This document shows, one piece after another, positions 1 through 7,655 of a stretch of DNA of 64,000 bases. The position numbers and the translations under genes were made by a program. The stretch is from NCBI GenBank assembly GCA_900317585.1, contig ONHG01000010.1, forward strand, positions 1 to 64,000. The letters are read 5' to 3'. How positions within the stretch are numbered: position 1 is the first letter of the stretch; each line of letters begins with the position of its first letter. Source of the DNA: an uncultured Lachnospiraceae bacterium (GTDB lineage Bacteria; Bacillota; Clostridia; Lachnospirales; Lachnospiraceae). Below the pieces are notes generated by a model. That model worked only from the letters and a program-made list of their open reading frames with translations. It had not been told where the DNA came from and searched no databases.

Positions 1-153
1 CAGAAAACTTTATGCATGGACTACAGGAGAATAAGGAACAGGTAACTTGTTTGTTTAAGCATAGCAAGCTGAAATATATTGAAATATATGGCTGTTAAAC
101 ATTGCGATATTTAACAGCTGAAGTAATAGTAACAAGATATAGGAGAGACGCGC
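1..153. other. leader region with the unresolved end of an upstream gene
   Basis: All three + frames close early here (a reading stretch from base 3 closes with TAA at 96-98), so the end of an upstream gene may lie here, but I cannot tell which frame is coding. A 9-bp stem (gctgttaaa, 91-99; tttaacagc, 110-118) follows that TAA. It has no T-run after it, so it is a weak terminator candidate. A Shine-Dalgarno AGGAGA (141-146) precedes the next gene. Confidence 0.3.
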
Positions 154-639
154 ATGAAGAGAGTTTTGGTACTGAGTGATTCACATGGTAATGTGGGAAA
201 TATGATTCGGGCAGTCAAAAGAGAGGAGCCTGATATGATACTTCATCTGGGAGACTGCGTTGTGGATGCGGATGCCCTTAGGAGAGAGTTCCCTCATATA
301 ACCATGGTCAATGTGCCGGGGAACTGTGATTTTTCACGGGGAGATACAGAGAGACTTATTGATATCGACGGCTATAAGGTACTCATGTGCCATGGACATA
401 CATACGGAGTAAAGATGTCATATATGCATCTGGAGCTTCATGCGAAGGAAATCGGGGCAGACCTGGCGCTCTTTGGCCATACACACAAGCTGTTTTATGA
501 TAAGCATAATGGTCTTGCGATGATGAATCCGGGAAGCATCGGTGCACCGCTGTGGGGCTGCATGCCATCATACGGTATCATCACATTTGACAAAGAACAC
601 GATGTTATGAAGTTGGATGTTGACTATATTGAGTATTGA
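154..639 (+). CDS. YfcE/MJ0936-type metallophosphoesterase
   Basis: This is a 161-residue soluble metal-dependent phosphodiesterase of the calcineurin-like YfcE/YsnB family. The two-metal site motifs are all visible: SDSHGN at the N-terminus, LGDC near residue 33, PGNCD near 55, GHTYG near 81, GHTH near 108 and NPGS near 126. The length is normal for the family. The natural substrate of these proteins is not settled; some hydrolyse phosphodiesters such as bis-pNPP in vitro. The start has AGGAGA eight bases upstream. In many Firmicutes this gene follows an rdgB-type nucleotide pyrophosphatase gene, which would lie just outside the window. Family assignment is firm and the substrate is unknown. 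Confidence 0.88.
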   Translation: MKRVLVLSDSHGNVGNMIRAVKREEPDMILHLGDCVVDADALRREFPHITMVNVPGNCDFSRGDTERLIDIDGYKVLMCHGHTYGVKMSYMHLELHAKEIGADLALFGHTHKLFYDKHNGLAMMNPGSIGAPLWGCMPSYGIITFDKEHDVMKLDVDYIEY

Positions 640-665
640 CGAATGATTTATCAAAGAGGTATAAT
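636..665 (+). promoter_or_regulatory. sigma-A-type promoter for aspartate kinase
   Basis: TTGACG (636-641), an 18-base spacer and TATAAT (660-665) make a near-consensus vegetative promoter. It overlaps the stop codon of the metallophosphoesterase gene and would start transcription about 40 bases before the aspartate kinase start codon. No lysine-riboswitch-sized leader is present. Confidence 0.65.
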
Positions 666-713
666 ATTGGCTAATACAGTTATTTATATAGGAAGCAGAG
701 GAAAAATAGACAA

Positions 714-2033
714 ATGGTAAAGGTAGTAAAGTTTGGCGGCAGCTCGCTCGCCAGCGCAGAGCAGTTCACAAAGGTTGGCGACATCATAAGAAGCGATGAG
801 TCAAGAAAATATGTTGTGCCGAGTGCACCGGGAAAGAGAAATTCCAAAGACACAAAGGTAACAGATATGCTTTATGCATGCTATGATCTGGCTGAGAATG
901 ATCAGGATTTCAAGGTTATGCTCAGAAAAATCAAGGACAGATATGATTCAATCATAAATGGTCTTCATTTAAAGCTGGCGCTTGATGAGGAGTTCAAGAT
1001 TATAGCTGAGAATTTCAAGGCAAAAGCAGGCGTAGATTATGCAGCCTCACGTGGTGAGTACTTAAACGGAATCATCATGGCAAACTATCTCGGATATGAG
1101 TTTATAGATTCGGCAACAGTCATCTTCTTTGATGAGAATGGCAATTTTGATGCAGAAAAGACAGACAAGGTGCTCTCAAAGAAACTTGAGCAGACAGAAA
1201 AGGCTGTTATTCCGGGCTTTTACGGAGCAGGACCTGACGGAAAGGTAGTCACCTTCTCAAGAGGTGGTTCAGATATCACAGGTTCAATCGTCTCAAAGGC
1301 ATGCCGTGCCAGCATGTACGAGAACTGGACAGATGTTTCAGGCTGTCTCGTAGCTGACCCTAGAATTATCGACAATCCACAGCCAATCAAGGTTGTTACA
1401 TACAGAGAGCTCAGAGAGCTTTCATACATGGGAGCATCAGTGCTCCACGAGGATGCTGTTTTCCCTGTAAGAAAGGCAGGCATCCCAATCAATATCAGAA
1501 ATACAAACGACCCGGAAGCACCTGGTACTCTCATCGTTGAGAGCACATGCCAAAAGCCTGATTATACCATCACAGGTATCGCCGGAAAGAAGGGCTTTGT
1601 TGCGGTAAATATCGACAAGGACAAGATGAACTCAGAGGTGGGCTTCTGTAGAAAGGCTCTCCAGGCGTTTGAGGAGAATGGTATCTCTATAGAGCATATG
1701 CCATCAGGTATCGATACTATGACAGTATTCGTACATCAGGCAGAGTTTGAGGGCAAGGAACAGCAGGTTATCAGCTCAATCAGAAGACTTGCTCATCCTG
1801 ATATCATTGACCTAGAGTCAGACCTCGCGCTTATCGCTGTTGTTGGCCGTGGCATGAAGTCAAACCGTGGTACAGCCGGCAGGATTTTCTCTGCACTTGC
1901 ACATGCCAATATCAATGTGCGTATGATTGATCAGGGTTCATCAGAGCTCAATATCATCATCGGTGTAAGCAATGATGATTTTGACAAGGCAATAAAAGCC
2001 ATCTACGATATTTTTGTTGTCACACAGCTGTAA
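714..2033 (+). CDS. lysC: aspartate kinase
   Basis: This is a 439-residue monofunctional aspartokinase, which phosphorylates L-aspartate to aspartyl phosphate, the first step to lysine, threonine, methionine and diaminopimelate. The N-terminal kinase motif KFGGSSLAS (residues 6-14) and the FSRGGSDITGS motif (about 182-192) are intact. The C-terminal third (from about residue 290) has the layout of two ACT domains, the usual site of feedback inhibition. It lies directly upstream of dipicolinate synthase. In Bacillus subtilis spoVFAB also sits with asd and dapG, so the neighbourhood fits supply of the lysine/dipicolinate branch. It has its own promoter and a strong terminator, so it is probably expressed separately from dpaAB. 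The symbol is generic, because the isozyme type cannot be told. Confidence 0.93.
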   Translation: MVKVVKFGGSSLASAEQFTKVGDIIRSDESRKYVVPSAPGKRNSKDTKVTDMLYACYDLAENDQDFKVMLRKIKDRYDSIINGLHLKLALDEEFKIIAENFKAKAGVDYAASRGEYLNGIIMANYLGYEFIDSATVIFFDENGNFDAEKTDKVLSKKLEQTEKAVIPGFYGAGPDGKVVTFSRGGSDITGSIVSKACRASMYENWTDVSGCLVADPRIIDNPQPIKVVTYRELRELSYMGASVLHEDAVFPVRKAGIPINIRNTNDPEAPGTLIVESTCQKPDYTITGIAGKKGFVAVNIDKDKMNSEVGFCRKALQAFEENGISIEHMPSGIDTMTVFVHQAEFEGKEQQVISSIRRLAHPDIIDLESDLALIAVVGRGMKSNRGTAGRIFSALAHANINVRMIDQGSSELNIIIGVSNDDFDKAIKAIYDIFVVTQL

Positions 2034-2105
2034 TAAGCTACGGAGAGATTATCCATTGGAACCGAAATTGAATAGGATAATTTAAAAATTAAATGTAGAA
2101 TTTAT

Positions 2106-2153
2106 AAAAAATACAGAGCTTGGCGGAATATATGCCAAGCTCTGTATTTTTTT
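2106..2153 (+). terminator. intrinsic terminator after aspartate kinase
   Basis: A long perfect stem runs from 2106-2124 to 2134-2153 (core tacagagcttggc / gccaagctctgta) with a nine-base loop, and the descending arm ends in a run of seven T residues. Confidence 0.9.
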
Positions 2154-2216
2154 GAATAGGTAAAGCTTTGAAAAAGCTTTATGAGGAAGCTTTAAGCGAG
2201 AAAACAAAATACCCTC

Positions 2217-2243
2217 ACATAAGCTGGAAATGCGCATATATTA
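2217..2243 (+). promoter_or_regulatory. sigma-K-like promoter before dpaA
   Basis: AC at 2217-2218, 16 bases, then CATATATTA at 2235-2243 match the Bacillus sigma-K consensus AC-N16/17-CATANNNTA. Known biology fits: dipicolinate synthase (spoVF) is transcribed in the mother cell late in sporulation. No good sigma-A promoter is seen between the terminator at 2153 and dpaA. The match is short, so chance cannot be excluded. Confidence 0.5.
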
Positions 2244-2264
2244 TAGCGAAAGGAAGAAGTTATT

Positions 2265-3071
2265 ATGCAAAAAGACACTATAATATATGTTACGGATCAG
2301 AGGCAAAAGTACCTTGCTGATATGCTGGGAGGAGAACAGACAGATTGCAGAAATAACGGCGGGATTGATTATGAGCGTGTTGGGAATATTGTGTTTCCTA
2401 CACCGTTTTCAAAGCTTAAGCTTATAAATAGTGATATAGAAAAATTAAAACATAATATAATAATTAACAATATTGCAGTGTGGGGCGGCATGATGCCGGA
2501 GTGCTTTCCCGGAATTGACAGGGGCTGTGACTTTATGAGAGATGAAACTGTCATAGAGCAGAATGCCATTGTTACGGCCGAGGCCACTGCGTCCATAGCA
2601 ATACAAAAAAGCATACATGGTATATACGGCTCAAAGGTACTTGTGAGCGGGTTTGGAAAATGCGGAAAGGCAATTGCCCGCGTTTTTTCTGCTATGGGAG
2701 CCCATGTCATGGTTATGGCAAGGAGAAAACAGGCAAGGCATGAGGCCGCTGAACTGGGATATGAAACGGTGGATTTTAATGATCCTGCCAAGGCCTGTTT
2801 TGAAACACTGTTTCTCATAAATACAGTACCGGATAGGGTTATAGATGAAAGTTTAATCATGATTTTGCAAAAAGATGCGATAATTATAGACATTGCATCT
2901 AAGCCCGGCGGCTGTGATTTTGAGGCTTGTAAGAGGTATCAGATAAACTGTACGCATGCGCTCGGCCTTCCGGGCATATACTGTCCGAAAACCGGTGCAA
3001 AAATACTTTATGACTGTATGAAAAGAAAAGGTATGACGGAGGGCTTATGGTTATTTCGGATTGCACCGTAG
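2265..3071 (+). CDS. dpaA: dipicolinate synthase subunit A
   Basis: This is a 268-residue homologue of SpoVFA, the oxidoreductase-like subunit of the enzyme that makes dipicolinic acid from the lysine-pathway intermediate for the spore core. A dinucleotide-binding fold is visible near residues 124-137 (SGFGKCGKAIARVF), and a conserved tail motif GLPGIYCPKTGAKI is near the C-terminus. It is slightly shorter than the Bacillus protein of about 297 residues. The start has a good AAGGAAG site. The last 25 bases overlap dpaB, which indicates translational coupling. Its presence implies sporulation capacity or its remnant. Confidence 0.92.
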   Translation: MQKDTIIYVTDQRQKYLADMLGGEQTDCRNNGGIDYERVGNIVFPTPFSKLKLINSDIEKLKHNIIINNIAVWGGMMPECFPGIDRGCDFMRDETVIEQNAIVTAEATASIAIQKSIHGIYGSKVLVSGFGKCGKAIARVFSAMGAHVMVMARRKQARHEAAELGYETVDFNDPAKACFETLFLINTVPDRVIDESLIMILQKDAIIIDIASKPGGCDFEACKRYQINCTHALGLPGIYCPKTGAKILYDCMKRKGMTEGLWLFRIAP

Positions 3072-3625
3072 GAATGGGAATTACAGGCTCCTTCTGTAGT
3101 TTTGAAAAGACTAAGGATGTTGCAAAGCGGCTTGTGGATAGCTTCACGCATGTGACACCTGTATATTCCTATAATGCACAGATGATGAATACACGCTTTG
3201 GAAAGGCGGGAGACTTTATGCATACTATCTCCGAAATCACAGGGGATGAGGGCATCAGGACACTGCAGGAGGCAGAGCGTGTCGGCCCGGGAAAGTTGTT
3301 TGACGTGATGGTGATTTACCCATGCACCGGCAACACAGCGGCAAAGCTTGCAAACGGCATAGTGGATACACCGGTCCTTCTCGCGGCAAAGGCTCATCTG
3401 AGAAACGGCAGACCGCTTGTTATCGGGATTTCCACAAATGATGCGCTCGGCATCAACTTTAAGAATATCGGAAAGCTGATGAATATGAAAAATATTTATT
3501 TTGTGCCGTTTGGGCAGGATGACTGTGTGAAGAAACCGAATTCACTCGTGTGTGACGGCAAACAGGTTGTCGGCACAATAAATGAAGTGATGGCCGGACG
3601 ACAGATTCAGCCGGTAATCCTCTAG
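3047..3625 (+). CDS. dpaB: dipicolinate synthase subunit B (flavoprotein fold)
   Basis: This is a 192-residue homologue of SpoVFB, a member of the UbiX/Dfp flavoprotein family that works with subunit A to form dipicolinate in the mother cell. Family features include the N-terminal GITGSFCSFEK segment (about 8-18), the phosphate-loop-like YPCTGNTAAKLANGI stretch and the closing region with GQDDCVKKPNSL. The start codon is inside the 3' end of dpaA and is preceded by GGAGG (3040-3044). No clear terminator follows directly; a large palindromic element starts about 27 bases further on. Confidence 0.92.
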   Translation: MVISDCTVGMGITGSFCSFEKTKDVAKRLVDSFTHVTPVYSYNAQMMNTRFGKAGDFMHTISEITGDEGIRTLQEAERVGPGKLFDVMVIYPCTGNTAAKLANGIVDTPVLLAAKAHLRNGRPLVIGISTNDALGINFKNIGKLMNMKNIYFVPFGQDDCVKKPNSLVCDGKQVVGTINEVMAGRQIQPVIL

Positions 3626-3651
3626 AGTGGGGGATATTGCTTCATTGAGAC

Positions 3652-3978
3652 TGTAGTATTGTAGTGTTAGTAGTACGGGACGCTGCTTGCGGGCACCACG
3701 GTGGGCTGTATACACTCCGGTGTCCGCGAATAACGAAGCTGCTTAGATACTGTCGAATTATGCGCATGATACACAGAAATGCCGAGGCATGGAAGCCGAG
3801 GCAAGGAGAAATCGAGCCATGGATGGCGAGTTTCGACGGTTTCGTCCTCCTATGAAAGCCTATAAGGCATAATTCATACAGTATCTTGGCTGCGCAGTGT
3901 AGCGGACACCGGAGTGTATACAGCCCACCGTGGTGCCCGCAAGCAGCGTCCCTTACGTTACGGTGTAATACGTTATGG
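3652..3978. repeat. long palindromic MITE-like element (family 1)
   Basis: Two perfect 51-base inverted arms (3677-3727 and 3902-3952) enclose a further, weaker palindrome (around 3728-3768 against 3860-3900) and a central GCCAT-gg-ATGGC dyad near 3816. Similarity continues weakly outwards to about 3652 and 3978. The whole unit could fold into one hairpin of about 300 bases. No transposase gene is present. The small open frame inside it is best read as a by-product of the repeat. A non-autonomous mobile element or a structured RNA are the two readings. No clear target-site duplication was found. It occupies most of the 536-base gap 3626-4161. Confidence 0.7.
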
Positions 3979-4013
3979 CGTAAATAAATATAAGAAAAGA
4001 TTTATGAATCTGA

Positions 4014-4048
4014 ATCATTGCTGGTCACACTGTTATGTGTGTACAGTG
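4014..4048. repeat. short dispersed repeat, copy 1
   Basis: The stretch contains TTGCTGGTCACACT followed by a small hairpin (cacac / gtgtg) and is nearly repeated at 7459-7498. Both copies lie in intergenic DNA. No function can be assigned. Confidence 0.5.
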
Positions 4049-4111
4049 ATTTCTGAATTGAAAAACTGAGTTTGAAAATGTGAAAAAACATAGTAAAGAT
4101 GTAAAAATATA

Positions 4112-4120
4112 TGTTATAAT
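4112..4120 (+). promoter_or_regulatory. extended -10 promoter for the TSCPD gene
   Basis: TGT directly before TATAAT (4115-4120) gives an extended -10 box, about 42 bases before the start codon. No convincing -35 hexamer lies at 17 bases, as is common for extended -10 promoters. Confidence 0.45.
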
Positions 4121-4161
4121 CATGTATACACAAAAAAACTGAAAACACAGGAGGATAAAAT

Positions 4162-4416
4162 ATGTCATATATTTACAAAACAAAAGGAACCTGTTCAACA
4201 CAGATTGAGCTTGACCTCGATGGAGATGTAGTACATAACGTAAAGTTTACAGGAGGCTGCAACGGAAATCTCAAGGCCATCCCAAAGCTCGTTGAAGGAC
4301 TCACAGTTGCCCAGGTAGAGGAAAAAATCGGTGGAATTAAATGTGGATTTAAGAATACATCTTGCGGTGATCAGCTCGCAAAAGCATGCCGCGAAGCATA
4401 TGAAGCCCAGAAGTAA
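4162..4416 (+). CDS. TSCPD domain-containing protein (TIGR03905 type)
   Basis: This 84-residue protein is built almost entirely of a TSCPD domain, a fold also found at the C-terminus of some ribonucleotide reductases. Four cysteines are spaced as expected for the family: CSTQ near residue 11, GGCNGN near 33, IKCGFKNTSCGDQL near 62-72 and CREA near 77. The cysteine pattern suggests metal binding, but the function of the stand-alone family is unknown. A consensus AGGAGG lies seven bases before the start. The gene is monocistronic, with an extended -10 promoter before it and a strong terminator after it, and is flanked on both sides by palindromic elements. Confidence 0.85.
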   Translation: MSYIYKTKGTCSTQIELDLDGDVVHNVKFTGGCNGNLKAIPKLVEGLTVAQVEEKIGGIKCGFKNTSCGDQLAKACREAYEAQK

Positions 4417-4461
4417 TGAAATAACCAGTAAAATAGCTTACGTATGTAAACATGTAGCTCC

Positions 4462-4497
4462 AAAAGCTCTCCCATAAGGAGAGCTTTTGAATTAAAA
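4462..4497 (+). terminator. intrinsic terminator after the TSCPD gene
   Basis: A perfect 11-bp stem (aaaagctctcc / ggagagctttt, 4462-4472 and 4478-4488) with a five-base loop ends in TTTT and then an A-rich stretch. It may work in both directions. Confidence 0.8.
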
Positions 4498-4512
4498 AAA
4501 TAATTCTGCCAT

Positions 4513-4722
4513 GCTTCGCGCACAACAAAGTGGATCCGGGAAGTACACAGTGTGTTCAGAATAAAAAATATGAATTGCCACGGTGTTCCATAAACTCAAA
4601 TAGCATGAAGCACTATCACAAAAACACAGCCTGTCCGGGCAAAAAGCCGTGGCTGACTTCATATTTTTTATGAGGAATATACTGTGTGCTCCCCCGGACC
4701 TCACAGCCTCCCACGCGCGAAG
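4513..4722. repeat. palindromic MITE-like element (family 2)
   Basis: An imperfect inverted repeat spans about 210 bases. The outer GCTTCGCGC (4513-4521) pairs with GCGCGAAGC (4714-4722). Inside, tccggg, acacag, ataaaaaatatgaa and gccacgg each have a reverse-complement partner in the same order. The middle 60 bases or so do not pair as well. It shares no obvious sequence with the element at 3652-3978. No gene is encoded. Together with the terminator and the secA promoter it fills the gap 4417-4871. Confidence 0.65.
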
Positions 4723-4791
4723 CCCCCATTAAAGCTCGACACTCCCGCAAATTTTTTTATAAAATGTTTACAAAACATTCATTCCTTTAGG

Positions 4792-4820
4792 TTGTGCAAT
4801 CATCCTCAAAGTGTTACAAT
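4792..4820 (+). promoter_or_regulatory. secA promoter with dyad over the -10 box
   Basis: TTGTGC (4792-4797), a 17-base spacer and TACAAT (4815-4820) lie about 50 bases before secA. The -10 hexamer lies in a perfect dyad GTGTTA-caa-TAACAC (4811-4825), which could be an operator or a coincidence. Confidence 0.55.
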
Positions 4821-4871
4821 AACACTATTGTGAGCCTGTACAAGGGCAATTTGAAGTTATAGGAGAAAAAT

Positions 4872-7442
4872 ATGAGCGCATTATCAAAGATCTTTGGTTC
4901 TCACAGCGAGAGAGAGCTTAAGAGAATTTACCCGATTGCTGACAAGGTTGAGTCATATAAGGAAGCAATGGGAAAGCTTTCCGATGAAGAATTAAAGGAT
5001 AAGACAAGGGAGTTTAAAAAGCGTCTGGAGGACGGAGCAACACTTGATGATATTCTTCCGGAGGCATTTGCTACAGTAAGAGAGGCTGCTAAGCGTGTGC
5101 TTGGCATGGAGCATTATAGAGTACAGATAATCGGTGGTATTATTTTACATCAGGGACGTATTGCAGAGATGCGAACCGGTGAAGGTAAGACACTTGTTTC
5201 TACACTTCCTGCATACCTTAATGCACTTGAGGGCAAGGGTGTGTGTATTGTCACAGTCAATGATTACCTTGCAAAGCGTGATGCTGAGTGGATGGGACAG
5301 GTTCATGAGTTCTTAGGACTTAAGGTCGGCGTGGTACTTGGCGGCATGGACAATGACGAGCGCAGGGAGGCTTATGGCTGTGATATTACATATATCACAA
5401 ACAATGAGCTTGGATTTGATTACCTGCGTGACAATATGGTTATCTACAAGGAACAGCTTGTTCAGAGAGGTCTCCACTATGCTATCATCGATGAGGTCGA
5501 TTCAGTGCTTATCGATGAGGCACGTACACCTCTTATCATTTCAGGACAGAGTGGCAAGTCGACAAGACTTTACGAGGCATGCGATATCCTGGCTACACAG
5601 ATGAAACGTGGTGAGGATGTTCCTGAGTATTCAAAGATGGATGCCATCATGGGCATTGTCCAGGACGAGACCGGTGATTTCATCGTAAATGAGAAGGATA
5701 AGGTCGTAAACCTCACACAGGATGGTGTGAAAAAGGTAGAACAGTTCTTCCATATCGAGAACCTTGCAGATCCTGAGAACCTTGAAATCCAGCACAATAT
5801 CATACTTGCGCTTCGTGCGCATAACCTCATGTTCAAAGATCAGGATTATGTGGTAAAGGATGATGAGGTGCTTATCGTAGATGAGTTTACCGGACGTATC
5901 ATGCCGGGGCGTCGTTATTCTGATGGACTGCATCAGGCTATCGAGGCAAAGGAGCATGTAAAGGTCAAGAGAGAGAGCAAGACGCTTGCCACAATCACAT
6001 TCCAGAACTTCTTCAATAAGTTTGACAAGAAGGCCGGTATGACAGGTACAGCTCTCACAGAGGAGAAAGAGTTCCGTGATATCTATGGCATGGATGTTGT
6101 CGAGATACCTACAAATAAGCCGGTTGCGCGTATTGATTTGCAGGATGCTGTATACGCTACCAAAAAAGAAAAGTTCAAGGCAGTTGTGGATGCGGTTAAA
6201 GAGGCACATGAAAAGGGACAGCCTGTTCTTGTAGGTACAATCACCATCGAGACATCAGAGCTTTTGAGCGGCATGCTCAAGAGAGAGGGAATCCCTCACA
6301 CAGTATTAAATGCCAAGTTCCATGAGAAAGAGGCAGAGATTGTTGCACTTGCAGGACAGCACGGTGCAGTTACAATAGCAACCAACATGGCAGGACGTGG
6401 TACCGATATCAAGCTTGACGATGAGGCAAAGGCTGCCGGAGGTCTTAAGATTATCGGTACAGAACGCCATGAGTCAAGACGTATAGACAATCAGCTCCGT
6501 GGACGTGCAGGTCGTCAGGGAGATCCGGGTGAGTCACAGTTCTTCATCTCACTTGAGGACGACCTCATGAGACTTTTCGGTTCAGAGCGTTTGATGGGCG
6601 TTTTCAATGCTCTCGGAGTACCGGAGGGCGAGCAGATCCAGCATAAGATGCTCACATCTGCTATCGAGAAGGCTCAGGAGAAAATCGAGGCCAACAACTT
6701 TGGTATTCGTAAAAATCTTCTCGAGTATGACCAGGTGGACAATGACCAGAGAGAGATTATCTACAGCGAGCGTATGAAGGTGCTTAACGGTGACAACATG
6801 CGTGATGCTATCCTTAAGATGGTTCAGGAGCAGGTTGAGAAGTCTGTCGACAGATGTATTTCTGAGGAAATTGACAGAGCTGACTGGGATCTTGTAGAGC
6901 TCAACGAGCTTGTGCTTCCGGTCATTCCTCTTGATCCGATTACAAAAGAGGATATTGAGTCCATCAAGAATGCAAAGCAGCTCAAGCAGTACTTAAAGGA
7001 AAAGGCTGTCATGCTTTATGAGCAGAAGGAGACAGAATTCCCTGAGCCTGAGCAGTTCAGAGAGATTGAGCGTGTCGTGCTTCTTCGTGTAATCGACAGA
7101 AAGTGGATGGATCACATCGATGATATGGCACAGCTTCGTCAGGGAATCGGCTTACAGGCTTATGGACAGAAAGATCCAATCGTAGAGTACAAGATGGCAG
7201 GCTTTGATATGTTTGACGACATGATTTCAGCTATCCAGGAGGATACTGTCAGACTGCTGTATCATGTACAGGTTGAGCAGAAGGTTGAGCGAGAGCAGGT
7301 TGCAAAGATTTCGGGCACAAACAAGGATGAGTCAGCACAGAATGCACCAAAGCGCCGTGCAGCAGCCAAGGTATATCCGAATGACCCATGTCCATGTGGC
7401 AGTGGCAAGAAATATAAGCAGTGCTGTGGACGCGTGAAGTAA
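4872..7442 (+). CDS. secA: preprotein translocase ATPase SecA
   Basis: This is an 856-residue SecA, the ATPase that drives secreted proteins through SecYEG at the inner face of the membrane. Visible landmarks are the Walker A motif RTGEGKT (about 101-107), the DEAD-type box [15 protein letters not shown], the second nucleotide-binding motif [10 protein letters not shown], the [11 protein letters not shown] segment and a C-terminal zinc-binding [14 protein letters not shown] motif. In many relatives prfB follows; here the next genes are uvrB and uvrA behind their own promoter. The start has AGGAGA at normal spacing. Confidence 0.98.
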   Translation: MSALSKIFGSHSERELKRIYPIADKVESYKEAMGKLSDEELKDKTREFKKRLEDGATLDDILPEAFATVREAAKRVLGMEHYRVQIIGGIILHQGRIAEMRTGEGKTLVSTLPAYLNALEGKGVCIVTVNDYLAKRDAEWMGQVHEFLGLKVGVVLGGMDNDERREAYGCDITYITNNELGFDYLRDNMVIYKEQLVQRGLHYAIIDEVDSVLIDEARTPLIISGQSGKSTRLYEACDILATQMKRGEDVPEYSKMDAIMGIVQDETGDFIVNEKDKVVNLTQDGVKKVEQFFHIENLADPENLEIQHNIILALRAHNLMFKDQDYVVKDDEVLIVDEFTGRIMPGRRYSDGLHQAIEAKEHVKVKRESKTLATITFQNFFNKFDKKAGMTGTALTEEKEFRDIYGMDVVEIPTNKPVARIDLQDAVYATKKEKFKAVVDAVKEAHEKGQPVLVGTITIETSELLSGMLKREGIPHTVLNAKFHEKEAEIVALAGQHGAVTIATNMAGRGTDIKLDDEAKAAGGLKIIGTERHESRRIDNQLRGRAGRQGDPGESQFFISLEDDLMRLFGSERLMGVFNALGVPEGEQIQHKMLTSAIEKAQEKIEANNFGIRKNLLEYDQVDNDQREIIYSERMKVLNGDNMRDAILKMVQEQVEKSVDRCISEEIDRADWDLVELNELVLPVIPLDPITKEDIESIKNAKQLKQYLKEKAVMLYEQKETEFPEPEQFREIERVVLLRVIDRKWMDHIDDMAQLRQGIGLQAYGQKDPIVEYKMAGFDMFDDMISAIQEDTVRLLYHVQVEQKVEREQVAKISGTNKDESAQNAPKRRAAAKVYPNDPCPCGSGKKYKQCCGRVK

Positions 7443-7458
7443 ATTTTAAATGGCTGTA

Positions 7459-7498
7459 ATCGTTGCTGGTCACACTTTTAGGTGTGAATTGTAACATA
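7459..7498. repeat. short dispersed repeat, copy 2
   Basis: This is the second copy of the element at 4014-4048. It has the same TTGCTGGTCACACT core and the same small hairpin (tcacac / gtgtga). It lies in the 3' region of secA and could act as a weak terminator, but the T-run is missing. Confidence 0.5.
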
Positions 7499-7512
7499 AA
7501 ATAAATAAACAA

Positions 7513-7524
7513 GAACGAATGTTC
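7513..7524. promoter_or_regulatory. LexA (SOS) operator before uvrBA
   Basis: GAACGAATGTTC is a perfect GAAC-N4-GTTC dyad, the core of the Gram-positive LexA/DinR box. It lies eight bases upstream of the -35 hexamer of the uvrB promoter. uvrB and uvrA are classic SOS genes, so repression by LexA is a strong inference. Confidence 0.75.
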
Positions 7525-7532
7525 TAAAATTG

Positions 7533-7561
7533 TGGACAAAGTCGATTTTTTGTAGTAAAAT
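7533..7561 (+). promoter_or_regulatory. uvrB promoter
   Basis: TGGACA (7533-7538), a 17-base spacer and TAAAAT (7556-7561) form a sigma-A-type promoter just after the LexA box, about 95 bases before the uvrB start. Confidence 0.6.
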
Positions 7562-7655
7562 AAAGCGCGTAAGTGCATACTATAAATGATTGACTTTGTC
7601 TTTTTATAATTTTACAAAAGCAGTATTTAAGATTTTTTTGGAGGAAGCGTGCGTT

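Noticed and set aside
3664-3855. 63-residue open frame inside the palindromic element
   Set aside because: It has no ribosome site, the protein is basic and of odd composition, and it reads straight through one arm and the centre of the inverted repeat.
5631-6209. 192-residue minus-strand frame inside secA
   Set aside because: It is opposite the well-supported secA frame, with no ribosome site and no sensible protein features.
7590-7655. longer N-terminus for UvrB
   Set aside because: The extension is not seen in UvrB, and GGAGG is placed for the ATG at 7656.
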